DNA from: Omphalotus guepiniiformis
Lineage: Eukaryota > Basidiomycota > Agaricomycetes > Agaricales > Omphalotaceae
NCBI GenBank assembly: GCA_028554645.1
Contig: JAQOOI010000079.1
Location: forward strand, 2,223,385-2,287,384
DNA: 64,000 nucleotides
Direction: 5' to 3'
Positions within the stretch are counted from its first letter, which is position 1, and each line of letters opens with the position of its first letter. This document shows, piece after piece, positions 57,075 through 64,000 of this stretch. The notes under the pieces were generated by a model. The model was not told where the DNA came from and ran no database searches. It saw only the letters and a list, made by a program, of their open reading frames with translations. The translations under genes and the position numbers were made by a program.

Positions 57075-57850
57075 AAACCGTTTGCTCACCCAGATACGCA
57101 ATACTTGGTCTCATTATAATGCAAGGTGATTCTGAGATACACGTTAGTACCTGCCCATGATAATACACGTTTGCTCACCCAGATACGCAATACTTGGTCC
57201 CGTTATAATGCAAGGTGATTCTGAGATCCTGCCCATGATAATACGCGTTTGCTCACCCAGATACAATACTTGGTCTCATTATAATGCAAGGTGATTCTGA
57301 GATCCACGTTAGTACCTGCCCATGATAATACACGTTTGCTCACCCAGATACGCAATACTTGGTCCCGTTATAATGCAAGGTGATTCTGAGATCCTGCCCA
57401 TGATAATACGTGTTTGCTCACCCAGATACAATACTTGGTCTCATTATAATGCAAGGTGATTCTGAGATCCACGTTAGTACCTGCCCATGATAATACACGT
57501 TTGCTCACCCAGATACGCAATACTTGGTCCCGTTATAATGCAGGGTGATTCTGAGATCCTGCCCATGATAATACGCGTTTGCTCACCCAGATACGCAATA
57601 CTTGGTCTCATTAAAATGCAAGGTGATTCTGAGATACATGTGAGTACCTGCCCATGATAATACGCGTTTGCTCACCCAGATACGCAATACTTGGTCTCAT
57701 TATAATGCAAGGTGATTCTGAGATCCACGTTAGTACCTGCCCATGATAATACGCGTTTGCTCACCCAGATACGCAATACTTGGTCCCGTTATAATGCAAG
57801 GTGATTCTGAGATCCACGTGAGTACCTGCCCATTATAATACCGTTACGCG
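57075..57850 (+). repeat. Minisatellite with alternating 88/78-bp units
   Basis: Nine units each start GTTTGCTCACCCAGATAC and contain AATACTTGGTC, TTATAATGCAAGGTGATTCT and CCTGCCCATGATAATAC. Start positions are about 57078, 57169, 57247, 57334, 57412, 57499, 57577, 57667 and 57755. Six of the gaps alternate near 88 and 78 bp because short units lack CACGTTAGTA. The dimer is therefore the amplified unit. There is no coding frame. Confidence 0.93.
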
Positions 57851-59161
57851 CTAGCTTTGATGTTCGGAAATAATTGGCTCGGAGATCACTGGTTCGCAGA
57901 TAAGTAACGGGTTCGCAGATAACAGGTTCACAGATAACGGGTTCGGAGGCACTGCCCCAGGACCTATCTTTCCAGCCCTAGAAAGTGTATGGGAAAGACT
58001 TAGAAATCTAACAAATATTTCTGCTGGGAAAGTGTCTGAAATTCTTTCAAAAAATTATTTGAGAAAGTGTATATTTATATTATATAATATGTATTCTTTA
58101 CATGCTCAGAAAGATATCAAAAAACCCCTTGTTTTTCCTTTGAGAAATGTAAAAAAGTTGCCGTGAAAAACACTTTGTTTATTAGCCGTGAAAGGCCTGG
58201 GAAAAGTTCACCTTTTTCAATCGAGATTATATAACTTTCTCGGCCGGGAAACAAAATGCCCGACGTTGGTCCGACGTTGCGTTGTGTCGGTCCAGCGTCG
58301 GTCCAACGTTGCGTTGCGTTGGTCCGACATTGCGTTGCGTCCTTAGAAATCTGTCAGAATTTCGTCCTCCTGTAGAGCAATGGTGCGAGCTCATCAAGCA
58401 CAAGGCTGAAGACCAGATTAGTTGCATAGGATGTTGGTTGAGTGAGAGTGAGGGACAAGTCAGGTGAAATCAAGAATTATACGGACCGCACACAATCTAC
58501 CATACACACTTTCATCCGTTTCCTTCAAATAAAGCATTAGGGGGTTATTAGAGACTAGTAGGGTCCAAGATAGGGTCTGAAAGGTAGGATGAGTAGGGTC
58601 TGAGTAGGGTCTGAGAGACTAGAGTGTGTAGTGTGCAAGTAGGGTCTGAGAGAGTGAAGTGAGTAGGGTTCAAGTAGGGTCTGACAGATTAGGGTGCACA
58701 GAGTGAGTAGAGTCTGACAGACCAGAGTGAATAAAATGAATTCAGGATGTGCAAATTTCTGTGGATCAGTTGTTTATTGCATTTGCATCACCTTGTTTTG
58801 GCTGCTCATAAGGACTGATCTTTTTTTCTGAGCTCTACAATTGAACAATGTTATTTGGTCAAGCATTTCTTTTATGAAATCAGATGGTGAAATCTACAGT
58901 CTAAGTTGATTGAATTGTATGGACTTCTTTCAGGCTACTTGGAAAACTTCATATTAAGATCACTCATATTCAGCATATAACATTTTTTAGATTACTACTG
59001 TAAGATCACAGATAGAAACTTACAATGAGACTCTTCTATTATCAATATATGTTGCACTTTACACACTTTCACTTAAGTTTCAAAGAGATAGTATTTGTAT
59101 TTACTATGAAAAAATAAAAGCGAACACATTATTGAAGCAACCCTCATAATGCGCATGCGAT
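57851..59161. repeat. AT-rich stretch with three short repeat patches
   Basis: Four diverged GGTTCGCAGATAA units lie at 57888-57945. At 58262-58340, GGTCCGACGTTGCGTTG is repeated about four times. At 58555-58740, an AGTAGGGTCTGAG motif recurs about seven times. The rest is AT-rich with no supported gene. Confidence 0.7.
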
Positions 59162-59243
59162 TGACCCATACAGGACTCGAACCTGTGCACAGATTGAGTT
59201 GCTATCAATCTAATCTGCACATAGACCACTTCTCTACAGGGCC
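59162..59243 (-). tRNA. tRNA-like element, identity uncertain
   Basis: On the minus strand GGCCCTG...TGGGTCA resembles an acceptor, TAGA/TCTA a D-stem, and ACAGG-TTCGAGT-CCTGT is a perfect T-arm. The middle can form either a GATTGA/TCAATC hairpin with loop TAGCAAC (no U at position 33) or a longer GCAGATT/AATCTG stem, so no anticodon is assigned. The lower acceptor pairs are mismatched. It may be a degenerate tRNA or the tRNA-derived head of a SINE, since it lies in repeat-rich DNA. Confidence 0.45.
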
Positions 59244-59265
59244 ACTTGCTATTTGAAACATGAGA

Positions 59266-59880
59266 CTTCATCATAGACAAAAGCACTCATCCCACATACT
59301 GCTACGCAGAAAAAGAAACTGTTTTTGAAACATATCCGACATTGTGCCAGGAGAAAAGTGCGGAAAGACATGACGCACAAGACTTCGTCGAAGACGAAGC
59401 GTTCATCCCACCTACTGCTAGGCAGAAAACGAAATTGTATTTTGAAAGGTTCTGACATTTGGAGAAAAGTGCCGAAAGACTTCGTCGTAGACGGAGCGTT
59501 CATCCCACATACTGCTAGGCAGAAAACGAAATTGTATTTTGGAAGGTTGTTAACAAAGATGTACTACTGGACTACTTCTTCAGCGACTCTGACATTTGGA
59601 TATCCACGACATAAGATACTTGGAAGGTTGTTAACAAAGATGTACTACTCAACTACTTCTTCAGCGACTCTGACATTTGGAGAAAAGTGCGGAAAGACAC
59701 GACGCACACGAGACTTCGTCGTAGACGAAGCATTCATCCCACATACTGCTAGGCAGAAAACGAAATTGTATTTTGGAACGTTGTTAACAACAATGTACTA
59801 CTCAACTACTTCTTCAGCTACTCTGACATTTGGATATCCACGACATAAGATACGTGGTGATGGCCCTGATGAACCAGGAG
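59266..59880. repeat. Tandem array overlapping the 3' end of the orphan ORF
   Basis: Four copies of ACTTCGTCGTAGACGAAGC followed by TTCATCCCACATACTGCTAGG and GAAAACGAAATTGTATTTT start at about 59266, 59382, 59479 and 59712. Between them, three copies of TGTACTACT...CTACTTCTTCAGC-ACTCTGACATTTGGA occur. The innermost copy contains the last codons and stop of the 887-residue ORF. The unit's CTTCGTC-GTA-GACGAAG is a perfect 7-bp hairpin. Confidence 0.85.
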
Positions 59881-62461
59881 GAAAGTGGGTGAACCCAGTA
59901 CCCTTGGATGAAGTGGTCCACATCTTATCTTGAGCGGCATGTGGAAGCCAAAAAAATCTCAAAAGCCTCCTACGAATGGCTCGGCGGGCATCGTCCACCG
60001 CCTTCTGAGTGGCATCCCTGCACATAGTCTTCCACATGGTATAATAGCGGCACTGAGAATAGTTCTGGGCCTTTGAGGACGTTTCGTGACCCTTCACTGG
60101 GAACAGGTGACTGAACACAGTATCGAACTCCCCTGGTGATCCAACCTTCCAACTGCAAGCACGCCAAAGATCTGAGAGACATTCATTTTGGTAAGTCTCC
60201 TCAGTGACTGCCAGGCGTTGATCCTTGGTGAGCTTGAAATATGAGGGTAAGGAGGCACTCTTGGGGTTGGGAGTCTTCATGACTACGTCGACCAGAAATT
60301 GACGGTAAATATCTGATAGATGTTGATCGAGCCCCTCAGCCTGAGGCTCTCCTGCCTCCCCAGCAGCATCTGGCTCCTCATCTGAACCTGCATCCACGGC
60401 TGGAGGGGGGAGTGCATGGCCCTTGGCCTCGAGATTGAAGAGAATGGCACCAGAGGGATTAGGTGGCACAAGAGGTGTCTTGAAAAGCTTGTTGGTGGAG
60501 ATACGGCGCGTAGCTGTGGAATTCTTGGAAAGAATCCCTATAGATGCATATCGGTCCCTGATTTCCTGCTCTGTGCCACCAAAGATGAACCGGAAGGCGG
60601 AGGAGGACAAATAAAAGCCACCCTTCCTCATGCGCGGGACGTCAACATCAATAACTACACGGCGCAGGAAGATGGCTCCAAAGGGACAATAGGGCACTGC
60701 ATACAGCTCCTCATCGCTCTCTTCCCCCTCCTCCTGGGCATCCCCACCACTCCTTGGATGCAGCAAGGTGAATGAGTCGGGCTCTGCCGCATTTGTGAGG
60801 GGTAACACTGCTCGCATGAGATTGCGTGCTGCGGAACCATCATCAGGGCGTGAATGTAGCCCATTGATTAGCCAAACGCAAGCAGCAGTGAGAAGAAGGG
60901 CGGCTGGGTGTACCCGGAACTCTGGCTGGCCGGACGCTTGACTCATGAGGATGTGCCTGATAGCAGACACCCGATACGCTCGAAAATTCCTGCATAGGTT
61001 ATCATTGGTTAGATGGAAAATTTGAATAGAGGATATGATTACATACCACCATTCAGACTTCCTGACCATCAAAAGGGATTGACGAAGGACTGGGATGGAG
61101 AAGTCCATGAAAGCCGTTGTGGCATGCACCATAGGCACACGAGCTTCCACACGGGCGTTGGATGGACTCTCCTTAAGAGCTGCCGTGTAGGCATTGAAAA
61201 GTCCCTCGATGAAGACGGGAGGCTGCGTATTCCCCATTGCAGCACTGATGGTAATTGCCTTCCCATGATGGCGACCCTCTGGGTTATAAGTCACTGCTTT
61301 ATCCGTAGTGTACATCTGGAAGTAGCAAGCTTCGAAGGGGCTCGCGGCACGTTGACCAGGCTCAATCCTACAGCCTGATACAGCCATGAGATGGCTAGCA
61401 ATGTCCCGGTTGTATTTGGAGCTACCCAGACTGGTGATACGGCTGGCGTTCTCTTCAGAGATCTGAAGCAGCTCCTGGACGATACGGAAGTGTGCGGATG
61501 TCGCCCAATGAAGGCAGTCACCCCTACGACTGGAAATTTCGAGGCCAATATCTATCCACCACTCCCCGGACGACTGTGTTACACCTATCGGAATGTCGCA
61601 TTGGGTTAGGAACTCCTCTAATGCGGCCTGTGCAGACCCGCGCCGATGCCTGGAACCTCCTTTGGTACCCCGGAGTGTGTGGACAAAAAAGAAATCACGG
61701 GCCCACTCCACCCTGTTGTCCTCCAATGATTGGCGAATCGTGTCTGCGAACCCTGAAAGTAGCCAAGCGGGCAAAAGTTTGGTCTGGTATGCCATGTGCC
61801 CTGTCCGTTTCCTAGCGCGGAAGATTTCTGCTTTGTACGATGGAGGCCAGTCAGAAACATCTCCAGGTAAGAGGTCCTTGATGGCAGGGCGGAGACCTTG
61901 CTCATAAAACGCTGCCAGTTGTTCCTCTGTCAGGGGGCGTTTACGGTGGCCTTCAGCAGCCAGGGTAGGGAAGAAGATGTGGAGCATGTGCCGTGAGCCC
62001 CAGAACCCGAACTGAAAGTTTGGGATATGATGAATAGGAACACGCTCGTGGCCCTGTGGCATATGCAGGATTAGAGGGGGGGCCTTGGGCATAACTGCAA
62101 CACTCACGTTCTGGACTGGAATGGGGTACTTGATATGGATACTGGAGGTCAAGACCTCCGAGGGGTTGGGGACGGGATAGACGGAGATAAAGTTGTTTAT
62201 GACGATGTCCTGGGTGATTCCGATGACTGAATCATAATCCCGGATGAGAGCCAACTCATAATTGACAGGGAGGGTGTTGCGAGTGAGGTCAAGGGACACC
62301 TGATGCTCATCTCCTTCTTCAACAACATCAGCGATAACTTCACCGGTGAGCAGAACGCGATAGAATTCAGGGCTCTCCATCTCCTCCAGCTGCTTTACAA
62401 GCTGGAGATACTCGCGTAGAGAGTAGGACTTGGGTGGAAGATCAGAATACAAGGAACTCAT
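59798..62461 (-). CDS. Orphan 887-residue single-exon protein
   Basis: One uninterrupted frame runs from ATG 62461 (MSSLYSDLPPKSYSLREYLQ). I recognise no catalytic domain. Features are an N-terminal region with SLREYLQLVKQLEEMESPEF, a basic stretch (EIFRARKRTGHMAYQTKLLP), GTKGGSRHRRGSAQAALEEF, ITSLGSSKYNRDIASHLM, YMYTTDKAVTY-like and YVIISSIQIFHL segments, and an acidic hinge (about residues 705-740). The C-terminal region is SQCRYYTMWKTMCRD, then WLPHAAQDKMWTTSSKGTGF and PRILCRGYP. From memory, similar large intronless proteins occur in many copies in mushroom genomes without a known function. The intronless gene, repeat arrays on both sides and the lack of neighbours suggest it belongs to a mobile or lineage-amplified element. 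No transposase DDE triad is evident. Confidence 0.8.
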   Translation of the reverse strand: MSSLYSDLPPKSYSLREYLQLVKQLEEMESPEFYRVLLTGEVIADVVEEGDEHQVSLDLTRNTLPVNYELALIRDYDSVIGITQDIVINNFISVYPVPNPSEVLTSSIHIKYPIPVQNVSVAVMPKAPPLILHMPQGHERVPIHHIPNFQFGFWGSRHMLHIFFPTLAAEGHRKRPLTEEQLAAFYEQGLRPAIKDLLPGDVSDWPPSYKAEIFRARKRTGHMAYQTKLLPAWLLSGFADTIRQSLEDNRVEWARDFFFVHTLRGTKGGSRHRRGSAQAALEEFLTQCDIPIGVTQSSGEWWIDIGLEISSRRGDCLHWATSAHFRIVQELLQISEENASRITSLGSSKYNRDIASHLMAVSGCRIEPGQRAASPFEACYFQMYTTDKAVTYNPEGRHHGKAITISAAMGNTQPPVFIEGLFNAYTAALKESPSNARVEARVPMVHATTAFMDFSIPVLRQSLLMVRKSEWWYVIISSIQIFHLTNDNLCRNFRAYRVSAIRHILMSQASGQPEFRVHPAALLLTAACVWLINGLHSRPDDGSAARNLMRAVLPLTNAAEPDSFTLLHPRSGGDAQEEGEESDEELYAVPYCPFGAIFLRRVVIDVDVPRMRKGGFYLSSSAFRFIFGGTEQEIRDRYASIGILSKNSTATRRISTNKLFKTPLVPPNPSGAILFNLEAKGHALPPPAVDAGSDEEPDAAGEAGEPQAEGLDQHLSDIYRQFLVDVVMKTPNPKSASLPSYFKLTKDQRLAVTEETYQNECLSDLWRACSWKVGSPGEFDTVFSHLFPVKGHETSSKAQNYSQCRYYTMWKTMCRDATQKAVDDARRAIRRRLLRFFWLPHAAQDKMWTTSSKGTGFTHFPPGSSGPSPRILCRGYPNVRVAEEVVE

Positions 62462-63059
62462 GAAGGGTTTAGGGTGTAGGGCTTCAGAAAGCGTGAATTT
62501 ATGGAGGATTTACAATACTAAAGACAGGTAGTGATCTGTCTACAAAGAATGGGGTAATGAGGATGTGGGAGCAGGAGGATGTCAGAGCATGCGAAGAAAA
62601 AACCAATTGTCCAACAACACCCATTCTTCTAGCACCAATGAAAGGAAAGTAACAACAGGGTCCAATTGCCCACAATTCATGGTATGTCCATGGGGAATGG
62701 GACCTTATGGGCTTCCTCCAGGACGAATGAGCTAGAAGTGATGATAGGGCGGATGGTGGGATTGATGAACTTAAAACTTCCGACCAGCATCCCCAGTCAA
62801 GAAGTGATCGGAAGATTTGCCCCCCCAAAAAACCATTGCCATGGGCGTAGGAACACTCCGTCTATGAGGGATGGGGTGGATGTAGGCGAGCCAGAACAGA
62901 TATACGGCCCGGAGGGCTGGGACATAGCCTCTCGATCATAGGCTGGAAGGCAAATCTGGAATTTGACCAGCTCTGGCATTTCAGAAGGGTCAGGGCGATG
63001 AAATACATAAGAATTGATTAGAGATCACAACAAGTTCAGAAAACACGCCTGTACTAACC
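62462..63059. promoter_or_regulatory. 5' flank of the orphan ORF
   Basis: No gene is supported. The stretch presumably holds the ORF's promoter, with isolated copies of a CTCCAGGACGAATGAG motif that recurs in the repeats further upstream. Confidence 0.35.
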
Positions 63060-63480
63060 TGAGTCAATTACCAAGCTATGGATTTGTGATGCAGGTAAGC
63101 GCAAGATAAGGGATTCATCTACGACGGGCCACAGGAATCTCCAGCGTAGAAAATTTTATTTGATTAAGGTGCTTTACAAGCCAAATGGACGGCAGACCAG
63201 AGAATGACATGGTGATAGGTAGAAGACTCCGTCCAGCACGAACACAATGTGAAGATACAGCTAGCGCGAGATACGGGTTCGTCCACGACGGGTGAGGGAG
63301 GTGAAACCCGACATTCGGAGCAGGATGATCCGATAGAGTCACCGGTAAAAGGCTTTGTCCAGGACAAATGAGAGGATGCAGCTAGCGAGGTTCCTCCAAG
63401 GCAAGTGAGGGAGGTCGGCCAGACGTACGGAGCAAGATGATCTGATGGAGTGAGCAAAGGAATACTCCTATGTTGAAGGC
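63060..63480. repeat. Degenerate tandem repeat upstream of the orphan ORF
   Basis: Repeated blocks are CGTCCACGACGGGTGAGGGAGG / CTCCAAGGCAAGTGAGGGAGG, CGGAGCAGGATGATCCGAT / CGGAGCAAGATGATCTGAT, and AGATACAGCTAGCGCGAG / GGATGCAGCTAGCGAGG. At least three diverged units of about 110-120 bp are present. They lie in the orphan ORF's 5' flank. The rest of the window to 64000 has no supported gene. Confidence 0.65.
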
Positions 63481-64000
63481 ATGAGGCTAGTCAGGCGGAT
63501 GGGAGTAATTTGAATTTGGAGGATCCTGCGCGGCCCAGATATGGAACATCTGGGCAAAAATGAGGGTCAGGGGGGGGTCAAAATGCTGCAAGGAATTGCG
63601 GTGTACCTGTGAAGTAAAAGCATACTGTGGATGTATGCACTGAAAGCCTATACATCCCTTCCAACATGGAGGTATAGACCGTATAGACCAGAGCCAATAC
63701 CACCTAACTAGCCCACCTTGACTATGAGGGTCGATTGTACACAGAGGGTTGAACGCACGAACCTTGATCCCCCGCCCTTCCACCATCGATAGATTACCGC
63801 CATGATAACGCATTACCCTGGAATGAATTACAACAGAACAGAACCGAGGAACAATGAGAATGAATTTGAATTGACGGGAATATTGAACTAACCTAAATCA
63901 TTCCCAACCGCCCCAAATTTGACCCTACTCCTAGATCACGCTCCAGGATGGCCATCCTGCACTTTCCCACGCCTCCCCGCACCCATTCCCTGGCGCTGAA
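63481..64000. other. End of window, no gene recognised
   Basis: A minus-strand frame at 63487-63813 has no features. The last 100 bp are C-rich. A gene could start beyond the edge. Confidence 0.4.

Noticed and set aside
57075..57850. CRISPR-like regular array
   Set aside because: The whole 78-88-bp unit is repeated with no unique spacers, and the genome is eukaryotic. It is a minisatellite.
59798..62461. Transposase or reverse transcriptase assignment for the orphan ORF
   Set aside because: I find no DDE/D spacing, YxDD, HUH or tyrosine-recombinase motif, so the function is left open.

Overview
The window is nuclear DNA of a mushroom-forming basidiomycete (Agaricomycetes). The genes carry many short GT-AG introns (about 50-90 nt, CTNAC-like branch sites). 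They include families typical of that class: a DUF6535 membrane protein, an agaric-type divergent kinase, a Ser/Gly-rich GPI-like surface protein and an orphan 887-residue lineage-type ORF. House-keeping genes (RCC1, BUB3, a syntaxin, a HhH-GPD glycosylase) lie on both strands with no operon logic.

Layout. 0-10.4 kb: an HMG-box transcription factor gene (minus) sits between two diverged inverted-repeat arms of about 1.5 kb. A divergent kinase-like gene (plus) starts about 20 bp beyond the right arm and is followed by a scrambled copy of the HMG upstream sequence. 10.8-16 kb: a 14-exon chitin deacetylase and a Ser/Gly-rich surface protein (both minus). 17-27.5 kb: an NAD-binding epimerase-like gene (plus), then RCC1, DUF6535 and a HhH-GPD DNA glycosylase (minus). 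29.3-34.3 kb: a MYND-finger protein with a repeat-built hydrophobic N-terminus (plus), a tRNA-His gene (minus) and BUB3 (plus). 34.3-49.7 kb: gene-poor, with a second HMG-box gene (37.8-39.6 kb, minus), coding-like debris and a 345-bp tandem repeat. 49.7-55.4 kb: a syntaxin (minus), a truncated intron-containing copy of RCC1 between direct repeats, and a DUF2264 protein (plus). 55.4-64 kb: repeat-dominated, with an F-box-like fragment, an 88/78-bp minisatellite, a tRNA-like element, and an 887-residue single-exon ORF (minus) whose 3' end lies in a tandem array and whose upstream flank is also repetitive.

Functional themes are cell wall (chitin deacetylase, surface protein), transcription (two HMG boxes), the Ran cycle and spindle checkpoint (RCC1, BUB3), secretion (syntaxin) and base-excision repair. 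Nothing suggests a metabolic cluster. The most unusual parts are the inverted-repeat/HMG/kinase block, a predicted 2-nt exon in the deacetylase, the mobilised RCC1 fragment, the hydrophobic-repeat MYND protein, and the orphan ORF with its flanking arrays. Exon borders were set by reading frame, splice signals and remembered family sequence, without transcripts or database searches.
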